From the NCBI GenBank assembly GCA_033763835.1, contig JANRJS010000008.1, forward strand, positions 232,138-296,137: a stretch of 64,000 bases of DNA. Reading direction: 5' to 3'. The DNA is from JAPKYZ01 sp033763835 (GTDB lineage Bacteria > Acidobacteriota > Terriglobia > Bryobacterales > Bryobacteraceae). Below the pieces are notes generated by a model. The model worked only from the letters and a program-made list of their open reading frames with translations, was not told the origin of the DNA and searched no databases. The number at the start of each line of letters is the position of its first letter. Position 1 is the first letter of the stretch. This document shows, one piece after another, positions 1 to 7,472 of the stretch. Both the position numbers and the translations under genes were made by a program.

Positions 1-547
1 GCAGCGGAAGGTCGTGGCGCTGCTTCCACCACGCGCCCAGATCGACCACTTTGTGAAATCCGCCCTTGGCGAACGTCAATTGCGCTTCGTGAATCACTAG
101 GCCGGCGTCCACCGCTTTTTCGGACACTGCGTCGGGGATCTTGTCGAAGGGCGTCATCACCGGTACGAAATCCGGCTGGTAGAGTTGCAGCGCGAGAAAG
201 GCGGTCGTCAACTTGCCGGGTACGGCGATTCGCTTTCCCTTTAGAGAAGCCGGGTCGAGGGACGATGTCGCGATGATCATCGGACCGTAGCCGTCGCCTA
301 CGCTCGAACCGGCGGCCATCAGCCGGTATTTGTCCGCGACGTATGGATAGGCGTGATAGGAAATCGCCGTCAGTTCGTACTCGCCCTCGCGCGCTTTCTG
401 ATTCAGGGTTTCGATGTCCGAAAGGACGTGCTTGAAATTCACCAAGCTCGACCGCAGTTTCCGTGTGGCGAGCGCGTAGAACATAAACGCGTCGTCCGAG
501 TCGGGGCTATGAGCGCAAACGATGTCCTTAAGAGCGGGAGATTGCAT
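1..547 (-). CDS. MqnA/MqnD-family menaquinone biosynthesis enzyme (partial)
   Basis: Periplasmic-binding-fold enzyme of the futalosine route to menaquinone, closest by eye to the 1,4-dihydroxy-6-naphthoate synthase (MqnD) branch. From the ATG at 547, 182 codons run off the left edge, so the C-terminal part is missing. Residues 12-26 read AHSPDSDDAFMFYAL, the N-terminal signature I associate with this family, and PGKLTTAFLALQLY appears further on, as in the ligand-binding fold. A 72-bp gap separates it from the HPt gene upstream on the same strand. MqnA (chorismate dehydratase) shares the fold, so the exact step is not certain. No other menaquinone gene is in the window. Confidence 0.8.
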   Translation of the reverse strand, partial: MQSPALKDIVCAHSPDSDDAFMFYALATRKLRSSLVNFKHVLSDIETLNQKAREGEYELTAISYHAYPYVADKYRLMAAGSSVGDGYGPMIIATSSLDPASLKGKRIAVPGKLTTAFLALQLYQPDFVPVMTPFDKIPDAVSEKAVDAGLVIHEAQLTFAKGGFHKVVDLGAWWKQRHDLPL

Positions 548-619
548 GAGTGTCTGTGGAGGGAGAATCCCCTAGGATAGCAGCCGAGAGGCGCTCGCCC
601 GACTGGTTCGCTCGTTGCG

Positions 620-982
620 CTACTTGCCGGCTAATCGTTGTAGTTCGGGCTCGAGCGTCCGGAGATGCCCTTCCAGGCGCTCATACTTGCCGAGCGCTTG
701 GGAAAGATTGCCGAGGCGGCCCATCGTTTCCAGGTCGTAAGCGGCTTCCACAACCGAATCCGCGCCGAAGTTCGCCACGGAACCTTTGAGCGAATGCGCC
801 TCTCGCTCCAGGCGCTTTGCGTCGCCACCCTCGATCGCGGTCCGGATTTCGTTCAACGCCCGCGGGCAATCGTCGAGGAATAGCTTCGCCACTTCCTGCA
901 ACAGTTCCTGATCTCCGCCCACGCGTTCCAGGGCTACATGGAGTTTCAACATCGATGCTTGCGGTCCGGGAATCAGATTCAT
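620..982 (-). CDS. HPt (histidine phosphotransfer) domain protein
   Basis: A stand-alone Hpt module of 120 residues that would relay phosphate between a hybrid histidine kinase and a response regulator in the cytoplasm. The helical segment REAHSLKGSVANFGA holds the phospho-accepting His (residue 63 from this start), with the usual HSLKG context. I chose the ATG at 982 because GGGTGA sits about 5 nt upstream; a start at 1012 would add ten residues. No kinase or receiver gene is adjacent, so the partner is unknown. It is transcribed leftwards, ahead of the MqnA/MqnD-like gene. Confidence 0.85.
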   Translation of the reverse strand: MNLIPGPQASMLKLHVALERVGGDQELLQEVAKLFLDDCPRALNEIRTAIEGGDAKRLEREAHSLKGSVANFGADSVVEAAYDLETMGRLGNLSQALGKYERLEGHLRTLEPELQRLAGK

Positions 983-1081
983 ATTGTCACCCAAAATCGA
1001 CGCTCGCCGCATGGCTCCGCCATGCCTGCCACATAGCGCTTATCGGCGGTCTCGTGTACATTTCTAGGAAACCGGCTCCCC

Positions 1082-1771
1082 ATGATCGAGACTCGCAGTG
1101 TATCCGTCCGGCATCTCCTCCGGTACCGGCTGAGTCGCCCGGAAACGCCGGGCGCGGATTTACTCGCTGTGAGCTTGCATGGGTACGGCCAAGCCCCGGA
1201 CCTTATGGTGGAGTACACCCGTAAACTCCTAGGACCTGCAGTGTGGATCGCCGCCCCCTACGCGCCGAACGAGTTTTCCCTTACGCCATTTAAGGCGTTC
1301 TCGGAGATCGGTTACAACTGGGGTACGGTCGAGAATTGGAGCGCGGCGATCGAGCGCCATCACGAGATTTTGCTTGCGCTGCTCGACGATCTTCGCGGCG
1401 CGGCCGGCGCCCGGCCCGAGCGCACACTGTTGATGGGCTTCTCCCAACCGGTCGGCCTTAACTACCGTTTTGCCGGAACCCATCCCAGCGCCGTGCGAGC
1501 CGTGCTCGGCATTTGCGGCGGCGTGCCGAAGGATTGGGAGTCGCTGCCGCTTGCCCCGATCCCGGCGTCGCTAATGCACATCGCGCGCGAGGAGGACGAG
1601 TTCTATCCGCGCGAGCATGTCGCCCAATTCGAATCCCGCCTGCGAATCCACGCGAGCGATGTAGAGTATCGCCTGATTGCCGGTAAGCATCGCCTGCCGC
1701 GCGCGCTAGGGCCGGTGATCGCGCCGTGGGTCGCGCGTGTGTTTGGGCTAGCGATCCCGCCGTTGGAATAG
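1082..1771 (+). CDS. alpha/beta hydrolase, phospholipase/carboxylesterase-like
   Basis: A 229-residue cytosolic alpha/beta hydrolase related to carboxylesterase/phospholipase proteins of the YpfH type. LHGYGQ (residues 32-37) forms the oxyanion-hole region. The nucleophile elbow is GFSQP with Ser121, the acid is probably Asp172 (REEDEF) and the base His203 (AGKHRLP), giving a complete Ser-Asp-His triad. The elbow is odd: the family normally has GFSQG, and here the last glycine is proline (residue 123). No signal peptide is visible. It stands alone, convergent with the gene ending at 1773. The substrate cannot be inferred. Confidence 0.8.
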   Translation: MIETRSVSVRHLLRYRLSRPETPGADLLAVSLHGYGQAPDLMVEYTRKLLGPAVWIAAPYAPNEFSLTPFKAFSEIGYNWGTVENWSAAIERHHEILLALLDDLRGAAGARPERTLLMGFSQPVGLNYRFAGTHPSAVRAVLGICGGVPKDWESLPLAPIPASLMHIAREEDEFYPREHVAQFESRLRIHASDVEYRLIAGKHRLPRALGPVIAPWVARVFGLAIPPLE

Positions 1772-1772
1772 C

Positions 1773-2531
1773 TTACTTCTTCGCGCCGGACTTCGCGGCG
1801 AGCGCCTTCACGTCGGCGGGGAGCGCAAACTTCTCGGCGGGCACCGGCCCGATGTCCACGGAGTTGACGATCATTTGAAACTCTTGCCCGGCCATCCTGT
1901 TCACCGTCTTGGTGGGCACTTTCAGCCCCGAGAATTCCTTGTATTCGCTGAACAGCATCTCGACCGGCAAATCGCCCATCTGGGTGCTGAGCACGGTGGT
2001 GGTTTTTGCGCGCAGTCCGGTGGCTTTATCGAAGAAATGCATTTCCGGCCGGCCGCCGCCTTTCGGAGACAGCAACAGTTTGTAGCAAGTGGCCGTTCCG
2101 CAAGCCTCCTCGCCTTGCAGCTCGGCTTTCTCGTAAGCTTCCCGCCAATGCGCGTCCCGGGCGATTAACGCTTCCCGAATCTGAAACGCGCGCTCTTCGC
2201 CGGACTTAATCCGCGGACCGGCCATCGCCGATTTCTCCCACGCCACGCCGTCCACCACGCCCTGCTCGATCTTGCCCGCGCCCTCGATCTCCATCGCCAT
2301 GTACGACGTTAGGTTCGGGCCCCGATAACTCACCGTCTTGCCTTTGACGCCTTGCGCTTTCATCTCCATGACGCCGGTCATCGTCTCGCCCTTCACGCGC
2401 TCATATGCCGCTTTACCGCCGGTGACTTCGACGTAGCGGTCGAGAATCGCTTCGGCGGTGGGGCCTTCCGCGAACAGCGCGGAAGCCGCGAGAAAGCTGA
2501 GGCCGAAAGTGTTACGGCTTGGTCTGCGCAC
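1773..2531 (-). CDS. secreted outer-membrane lipoprotein-sorting-like protein
   Basis: A 252-residue exported protein of the type often annotated in Acidobacteria as outer membrane lipoprotein-sorting (LolA/LolB-fold) protein. An N-terminal signal peptide (residues 1-22, ending ALFA-EG) is followed by AEAILDRYVEVTGG, the opening motif shared by such proteins, and then alternating strands ending in a VPAEKFALP motif. Two cysteines in GEEACGTATCYKL could form a disulfide. It overlaps the upstream S41 protease by 20 bp, so the two are probably co-translated. A periplasmic lipid or lipoprotein carrier role is possible but not shown by the sequence. Confidence 0.65.
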   Translation of the reverse strand: MRRPSRNTFGLSFLAASALFAEGPTAEAILDRYVEVTGGKAAYERVKGETMTGVMEMKAQGVKGKTVSYRGPNLTSYMAMEIEGAGKIEQGVVDGVAWEKSAMAGPRIKSGEERAFQIREALIARDAHWREAYEKAELQGEEACGTATCYKLLLSPKGGGRPEMHFFDKATGLRAKTTTVLSTQMGDLPVEMLFSEYKEFSGLKVPTKTVNRMAGQEFQMIVNSVDIGPVPAEKFALPADVKALAAKSGAKK

Positions 2532-3777
2532 GAATCCATTTTATCGCGGCGCCGAGAACCGGGTCCGCGCCCTTCAAAAGCGCTTCCCGATTGATCTCTA
2601 CGATCTGATCCGGCGTAACCCCGCGCCCTTCCAGCGTCTGGCCGCCTTCCGAAATGTAGTCGGCGACGGCATACTGGAACAGGTCGCCGTTCGGCAGCCG
2701 TTCGACATTCGAGGGCAGCGCCGCGCCCGCCGTGCGCGTTCCGAAAATGCGCGCGCGCTTCAAATCCTGCAACCCGCCCGCGAGAATTTCGGAAGTCGAA
2801 ACCGAAGCTTCGTCCACGAGAATCGCCAGCGGCCCGGCGTACGTTTCGACGCGCGGGTTCACTACCAGTTTCAAAGTCACGCCCGGCTGATAGAGCGTGC
2901 CGAGCTTCTTGTCCGGTTCGTCGATAAAAAATCCCGCGATGCCCGAAGCGAGAATCGCGAGCCCGCCGGGATTGCCGCGCACATCGATAACAAACCCCTT
3001 GCAAGTCCCGATGCAGGACTTCACCGCTTTCTCGATTCCACCCATCAACCCGGGTGGGTCGAGGAAGATGTTGAACCGCACCTGCCCAATGTCGGGAGCC
3101 GCGCGGCGCGCCGAGAACTCGAGCGTTTGGGTCATGTGACCGAACCGCACTACGCGGCCCGTGGGCTGCGCGCGATTCACCGCCCGGACCACTTTGCGTC
3201 CCGCGCCGTCGAGAAACACGGCCGTCACCGGCGTTCCCGGCACGCCCGCAAGGCGCGCCATAACCAAGGCCCGCAGCAGCAGAGTACGTTGACGCAACGC
3301 GCGTTTGCCGTTCATTACGCGCTTGGCGAGCTCTTGAATGTCGCTAGAACCGATCTTCGCGATTTCCCATCCGGGCCGGACCCCCGCCGCCAGGGCGGGG
3401 CTGTTCGGCTCGACGCGCATTACCAGCACCGATTCGCCCACGACAACCGGGTCGATACCCGTCGAACCATCCCCAGCCGGAACGGCCATCAGGTCGATCG
3501 CGTCGTCGTCGCCGCCCGCGAGCACGGCGAAGTGCGACTGGCCGAGCAGACCGAGCATCTCGTTCATCAACCGCGAGGCTGCGGCATCGTCCGGCGCGCG
3601 TTCCACCTTCGCGCGGTAGTCGTCGTGGATTTTCTTCCAGCCGATCGATTCCAGCCGCGCGGGATTCCAGTAGCGTTCCTGGACCGTACTCCAGACTTTC
3701 TCGAACGACGCAAGCGTTTCTTTCGAAGGTTGCGCGAAGGCGTTCGCCGCCAGCGCGGCCACCAGCAGCGGGCGCAT
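2512..3777 (-). CDS. S41 family peptidase with PDZ-like domain
   Basis: Exported peptidase of family S41, 421 residues from the ATG at 3777. An alternative start 24 nt upstream would put eight residues before the signal peptide MRPLLVAALAANAFA, whereas the start used here has TATTCT six nt ahead of it. A PDZ-like region (VLVMRVEPNSPALAAGVRPG) precedes the catalytic domain. DEASVSTSEILAGGLQD carries the expected nucleophilic Ser. The lysine that pairs with that Ser in CtpA-type enzymes lies about 25 residues on (usually TFGKG); here the region reads GTRTAGAALPS with no Lys, more like tricorn/IRBP-type members. It may use a different catalytic arrangement or be inactive. Confidence 0.8.
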   Translation of the reverse strand: MRPLLVAALAANAFAQPSKETLASFEKVWSTVQERYWNPARLESIGWKKIHDDYRAKVERAPDDAAASRLMNEMLGLLGQSHFAVLAGGDDDAIDLMAVPAGDGSTGIDPVVVGESVLVMRVEPNSPALAAGVRPGWEIAKIGSSDIQELAKRVMNGKRALRQRTLLLRALVMARLAGVPGTPVTAVFLDGAGRKVVRAVNRAQPTGRVVRFGHMTQTLEFSARRAAPDIGQVRFNIFLDPPGLMGGIEKAVKSCIGTCKGFVIDVRGNPGGLAILASGIAGFFIDEPDKKLGTLYQPGVTLKLVVNPRVETYAGPLAILVDEASVSTSEILAGGLQDLKRARIFGTRTAGAALPSNVERLPNGDLFQYAVADYISEGGQTLEGRGVTPDQIVEINREALLKGADPVLGAAIKWIRAQTKP

Positions 3778-3782
3778 GTCTT

Positions 3783-3789
3783 TAGAATA
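3783..3789. promoter_or_regulatory. overlapping divergent -10 hexamers for S41 protease and rhodanese
   Basis: In the 17-bp gap between the two divergent start codons, TAGAAT (3783-3788, plus strand) ends 6 nt before the ATG at 3795, and TATTCT (3789-3784, minus strand) ends 6 nt before the ATG at 3777. The hexamers occupy the same bases. Neither gene has room for a Shine-Dalgarno sequence, so both transcripts would begin at or next to the start codon. No good -35 box is visible. Confidence 0.55.
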
Positions 3790-3794
3790 GGGCC

Positions 3795-4127
3795 ATGCCA
3801 CCGCTTGAGATCGCCCCCGCCGAGTTGAAGAAACGCCTGGAGGCTGGCGAGAAGATTCACTTAATCGACGTGCGCGAGCCGCATGAGCACGCCGCCGCGC
3901 GCATCGAGGGCTCGCGTCTGGTACCGATGAACACGGTCCCCGCGAATCTCCAGGAGTTGGATTCGATGGCGGCGGAGGCTCCGCTGATTGTCTACTGCCA
4001 CCACGGAATGCGGAGCCTGAACACCGCGAATTGGCTGCGCGGACAGGGCGTCGAGAATTGCCAAAGCCTCGCGGGTGGCATCGATCTCTGGAGCGTCTCC
4101 GTGGACCCCGGCGTACCCAGGTATTAG
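3795..4127 (+). CDS. rhodanese-like domain protein
   Basis: Single-domain rhodanese of 110 residues, a cytosolic sulfur-carrier or sulfurtransferase. LIDVREPHEHAAARIEGS is the CH2A-type N-terminal motif, and the active-site loop is CHHGMRS with Cys68, the residue that carries the persulfide; the protein ends soon after LAGGIDLWS. This compact form resembles the rhodanese domain fused to MoeB/ThiF proteins, suggesting sulfur transfer for cofactor synthesis, but no such partner is nearby. Start at the ATG at 3795, with TAGAAT six nt upstream and no ribosome binding site. Confidence 0.88.
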   Translation: MPPLEIAPAELKKRLEAGEKIHLIDVREPHEHAAARIEGSRLVPMNTVPANLQELDSMAAEAPLIVYCHHGMRSLNTANWLRGQGVENCQSLAGGIDLWSVSVDPGVPRY

Positions 4128-4137
4128 CGGGAATCGA

Positions 4138-4440
4138 TTAGCGCTTTGTCATCCGCGACCGGATTTTCTTCGACAACCTCTCCACGTCCTCGAGTTTCTT
4201 GATCGCGCCGATCGACAGGACGTGCCGGTCGTTCTTCGATAGTTCGTCTTCGAGATTGGCGAGCAGCTTCTTCATCTCCGCTAGATCTTTCAACGTTTGC
4301 TCGTGATCGGATTTCAGAATCTCTTCGCTTTGCAACTTGCCGTTCGGCAGTCGCACCGGTTCCGGTTTCGTGTGATCGATTTGGGGAAAACTCTGCGCGC
4401 CCACTGCCAGCGCACCGGCGATCCATATCCAACGCCGCAT
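4138..4440 (-). CDS. small secreted protein of unknown function
   Basis: A 100-residue exported protein that I do not recognise. The ATG at 4440 lies 2 bp after the stop of the FAH-family gene, so it is the last member of that operon. Residues 1-17 (MRRWIWIAGALAVGAQS) are a signal peptide. The mature part is charged and helical, with a likely coiled coil from about residue 43 to 90 (EQTLKDLAEMKKLLANLEDE and onward). Other frames across this stretch are arginine-rich and lack any start signal. A periplasmic helical adaptor is possible; function unknown. Confidence 0.6.
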   Translation of the reverse strand: MRRWIWIAGALAVGAQSFPQIDHTKPEPVRLPNGKLQSEEILKSDHEQTLKDLAEMKKLLANLEDELSKNDRHVLSIGAIKKLEDVERLSKKIRSRMTKR

Positions 4441-4442
4441 AT

Positions 4443-5345
4443 CTAAACGATACGATTCCGCAACACGCCGATGCGCTCGATTTCCAGTTCGACGGTGTCG
4501 CCGCGCTGGATCCAGCGGTCGAGTTCGAGCCCGCAGCCGGTGCCCACGGTGCCCGATCCGATCACGTCGCCCGGCACCAGGAAGTCGTCCCACGTCAGGA
4601 ACTCGATCATCTGTTCGAACTTCCAGTGCATGTTCGCCGAGGTACCGCGGCTCCACTCCTCACCGTTAATCCGCGCGGTCATGGTGAGTGAGTACGGATC
4701 GCCGATCTCGTCTGGCGTCACCAGCGCCGGCCCCAGCGCGGATGCCCAGTCCTTGCCCTTCGCCGGGCCGAGCCGCACCTTCATTTCGCGCCGTTGGATG
4801 TCGCGCGCGGAAAAATCGTTGAAGATCGTGTAGCCCGCGATCTCGTTGCCGCGCCCGATCACGCAAGCGAGTTCGAGTTCGTAATCCAGCTTTTCGGTGA
4901 ACGCGGGCCAGCGCACATCGTCGTCCGGTCCGAGGATGTTGTGGTGGCCGGACTTGTAATAGACCGGGATTTGGTACCACTCCTCGGGCATCGGCTCGCC
5001 GCGTTTTTCGAAGCCCGCTTTCACGTGTTGTTCGAAAGAGAAGAAGTCGCGCAACGAAGCGGGATTCGGAATCGGCGCGAGCAACCGAACTTCGCCGGGA
5101 GCGTAAACGAGTTGCTCGTCGTTCGGGCCGCGTTCGGCGGTAACATCGAGCGCCGCGCGAGCCTCGTCCATCTCGCCGTGTTCGAGAAACGCGCGCATTG
5201 TCGATGGCACGCGAATATCGGCCAGCCGTTGCCCCAAGCGGCACGCCGAACTGAAGTTCAGATCGACGATGCCGCGATCGGTCGCCGCGCCCAGCCGGCG
5301 ATGCCGGCCAACCGGCGTGCGCACTTCGAACATGCAGAGTTTCAT
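4443..5345 (-). CDS. fumarylacetoacetate hydrolase (FAH) family protein
   Basis: Metal-dependent hydrolase of the FAH superfamily, 300 residues. The metal-binding core is present: YELELACVIG supplies the Glu-x-Glu pair and GYTIFNDFSARDIQRRE the following Asp/Arg region; VIGSGTVGTGCG and an ELEIERIGVLRN tail complete the fold. It lies 17 bp downstream of 4-hydroxyphenylpyruvate dioxygenase, which fits the last step of tyrosine breakdown (fumarylacetoacetate to fumarate and acetoacetate). It could instead act on another acylpyruvate. Homogentisate dioxygenase, which would be needed between the two steps, is not in the window. A second, partial FAH gene sits at the right edge. Confidence 0.85.
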   Translation of the reverse strand: MKLCMFEVRTPVGRHRRLGAATDRGIVDLNFSSACRLGQRLADIRVPSTMRAFLEHGEMDEARAALDVTAERGPNDEQLVYAPGEVRLLAPIPNPASLRDFFSFEQHVKAGFEKRGEPMPEEWYQIPVYYKSGHHNILGPDDDVRWPAFTEKLDYELELACVIGRGNEIAGYTIFNDFSARDIQRREMKVRLGPAKGKDWASALGPALVTPDEIGDPYSLTMTARINGEEWSRGTSANMHWKFEQMIEFLTWDDFLVPGDVIGSGTVGTGCGLELDRWIQRGDTVELEIERIGVLRNRIV

Positions 5346-5362
5346 TCTTCCGAGTATCGGCG

Positions 5363-6394
5363 CTACAGGTTTCCGCGTTTTTCCTGCTCGCGCTCCATGG
5401 CCTCGAAGAGCGCCTTGAAATTGCCTTTACCGAAGCTGCGCGAGCCTTTGCGCTGAATGATCTCGAAGAACACCGTGGGCCGGTCTTCGACGTGCTTGGT
5501 GAAGATTTGCAGCATGTAGCCTTCTTCGTCTCGATCGACCAGAATGCCGAGGCGCGCCAGTTCCTCGAGCGGTTCGTCGATCCGGCCCACGCGCCGCGAC
5601 AACTCGTCGTAGTATGCCGCCGGTACTCGCAGAAACTCCACACCCTGCGCTGCGAGCTTCGTCACCGTCGATACGATGTCGCCGGTCAGCATGGCGATAT
5701 GCTGCACGCCGGGGCCGCCGTAGTAATCGAGAAACTCTTCGATTTGCGAGCGGCGGCGTCCGGTGGCGGGCTCGTTAATCGGGAACTTCACACGCCCGTT
5801 GCCGTTCGCCATCACTTTCGACATCAGCGCCGAATATTCGGTCGAGATGTCCTTGTCGTCGAACGATTGATAAAGGTCGAAGCCGAGAATGTCGCGATAG
5901 AACGATACCCAACGGTCCATCTCGCCCCAGCCGACATTGCCGACAATGTGGTCGATCGCACGCAGACCCGCCGGTTTAGCCAGCGGATCTGTGGGTAGGG
6001 AATGGAAGCGCCGCACGGTTTCGCCGGGGCGGACGAAACGGTGCACGGTATCGCCGTACAGCGGAATTTCGGGCCATTCGCGTGGATCCTCGATGGCGAG
6101 CGCGATCGCCTTTACGCCGTCGCCGTGCCGGTGGACATGCTCGGCGAGTTCGCCTTCGGGGCGGAGCGGAGCGGTCAACACGAAGCGAATTTGCCCTTGT
6201 TCAAGTAGGTACGACACGCGGTCGCGGACGCCGGTCTCCGGTCCACGATAGCCGATAAGCGCAAAGCCAAAGGCGGTCCTGTAATAGTGCGCCGCTTGCT
6301 TCGCGTTGCCGACGTAGAACTCGACGTGGTCGACGCCCGTGAGCTTCAGGCCGGCTGGAGTTGCGATTGGGAGATCAAGATCTGCGACAGGCAT
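5363..6394 (-). CDS. hpd: 4-hydroxyphenylpyruvate dioxygenase
   Basis: Converts 4-hydroxyphenylpyruvate to homogentisate, the second step of tyrosine catabolism; cytosolic, Fe(II)-dependent, 343 residues. Two vicinal-oxygen-chelate domains are visible: VDHVEFYVGN opens the first (residue 21) and IDHIVGNV the second (residue 148). The three iron ligands are His149 (IDHIV), His232 (VQHIA) and Glu311 (FFEII). The start overlaps the upstream aminotransferase by 49 bp, so the two are translationally linked. The transamination product of tyrosine is its substrate, which makes the order aminotransferase, dioxygenase, FAH hydrolase a sensible operon. Confidence 0.95.
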   Translation of the reverse strand: MPVADLDLPIATPAGLKLTGVDHVEFYVGNAKQAAHYYRTAFGFALIGYRGPETGVRDRVSYLLEQGQIRFVLTAPLRPEGELAEHVHRHGDGVKAIALAIEDPREWPEIPLYGDTVHRFVRPGETVRRFHSLPTDPLAKPAGLRAIDHIVGNVGWGEMDRWVSFYRDILGFDLYQSFDDKDISTEYSALMSKVMANGNGRVKFPINEPATGRRRSQIEEFLDYYGGPGVQHIAMLTGDIVSTVTKLAAQGVEFLRVPAAYYDELSRRVGRIDEPLEELARLGILVDRDEEGYMLQIFTKHVEDRPTVFFEIIQRKGSRSFGKGNFKALFEAMEREQEKRGNL

Positions 6395-7440
6395 TCAAGG
6401 AGTACCTCGTTCTCTTCGGGCGCGCCGACGGTGATCCGCACGCACTCGGGCAAGCCGAAAGAATTCATGGGACGGACGATGACGCCGCGCTTCAATAGCT
6501 CCGGCGCGAGCCATGCGGCGTCGGGGATCAGAAGGAAATTCGCTTCGCTCGCGACGGGCGGATAGCCCAGAAGCGATAGCTCTCGGGTGAGACGCCGCCG
6601 TTCCCTCGCGTTCACCGCCACCGAGCGCGCCACGAACTCTTCGTCCTCGATCGCCGCGATTCCAGCGGCCACGGCGAGCGAAGACGGTTCGAACGGAAGC
6701 CGAACCCTCTCGATGTAGGAGATCAGACTCTCGTGCGCGAAGCCGTATCCTAGCCGCACGCCCGCGAGGCCGTGGACCTTCGAGAAGGTCCGTAGCGTGA
6801 TGGCGTTGTCGTAGCGGTAATGGAGCGAGTCCGGGTAATCGGGCCGCCCTGCTGCGTACTCGAAATACGCTTCGTCGAGAATGATCAGGACTCGCTCCGG
6901 TACCCGAGAGTAGAAGTCGTCGAACTCGGCGCGAGTGAACATTGTGCCGGTGGGGTTGTTAGGGTTCGCCAAGTAAACGATCTTGGTGCGATCCGAGATC
7001 GCATCGGCCAGGGCCGGAAGGTCGAATCGCCATCCGTCGAGCGGCACCGTGCGGAAACGCACGCCGCGCCCTTCGCTTAAAACGCGAATGCCGGTAAATG
7101 TTCCGGCACTCGTGAGCACCTCGTCGCCGTCGAGCAGGAAGGTGCGCACGATGGTCTGCATGATGCCTTCGCTGCCGGAGCCGACGGTGATGTTCTTGAC
7201 CGGAACTCCGAACTTGCGTGACAACGCCTCGCGAAGTCGCACGCCGCCATCCGGATATCGATGGCAATCGCGCGCGGCGTGGGCGATCGCTTCCACGGCT
7301 CGCGGCGATGGCCCTAGCGGATTCTCGTTCGAGGCGAGCTTGACGATCCGGTCCAGACCTGTTTCACGCCTGACTTGGTCGATCGAACGCCCGGTGATGT
7401 AGGGCTGCAGAGAGGCAATGTAAGAAGGAACCAGGGGCAC
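6346..7440 (-). CDS. histidinol-phosphate / aromatic aminotransferase (HisC family)
   Basis: PLP-dependent class II aminotransferase of 364 residues. LASNENPLGPSP (residues 35-46), the NPNNPTGT loop, LDEAY, and TFSKVHGLAGVRLGY with the Schiff-base Lys221 are all present. Sequence alone says HisC family, but no histidine biosynthesis gene is nearby. It heads the operon with 4-hydroxyphenylpyruvate dioxygenase, so I favour a role as tyrosine/aromatic aminotransferase. Start: GTG at 7440, preceded by TATACT ending 6 nt upstream; a longer reading would run into the vapC gene. A 7-bp inverted repeat abuts the -10 element and may be an operator. Confidence 0.85.
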   Translation of the reverse strand: MPLVPSYIASLQPYITGRSIDQVRRETGLDRIVKLASNENPLGPSPRAVEAIAHAARDCHRYPDGGVRLREALSRKFGVPVKNITVGSGSEGIMQTIVRTFLLDGDEVLTSAGTFTGIRVLSEGRGVRFRTVPLDGWRFDLPALADAISDRTKIVYLANPNNPTGTMFTRAEFDDFYSRVPERVLIILDEAYFEYAAGRPDYPDSLHYRYDNAITLRTFSKVHGLAGVRLGYGFAHESLISYIERVRLPFEPSSLAVAAGIAAIEDEEFVARSVAVNARERRRLTRELSLLGYPPVASEANFLLIPDAAWLAPELLKRGVIVRPMNSFGLPECVRITVGAPEENEVLLECLSQILISQSQLQPA

Positions 7441-7446
7441 ATAGCC

Positions 7447-7472
7447 AGTATAGCACCACAATAAAGTGGTGC
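7447..7472 (-). promoter_or_regulatory. aminotransferase promoter with inverted repeat
   Basis: On the minus strand TATACT (7452-7447) ends 6 nt before the GTG start at 7440. Immediately upstream is a perfect inverted repeat, GCACCAC (7472-7466) and GTGGTGC (7459-7453), separated by TTTATT, filling the space where the -10/-35 spacer would be. The repeat also directly follows the vapC stop codon. It lacks a U-tract, so I read it as an operator for the tyrosine operon and not as a terminator. Confidence 0.5.

Noticed and set aside
2458..3828. 456-codon plus-strand frame opposite the S41 protease
   Set aside because: Same reason: antisense shadow with Arg-rich composition; the minus-strand protease is unambiguous.
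7453..7472. Inverted repeat as a rho-independent terminator for vapC
   Set aside because: There is no U-tract after the stem in the vapC direction, and the repeat touches the -10 of the next gene, so an operator is the better reading.
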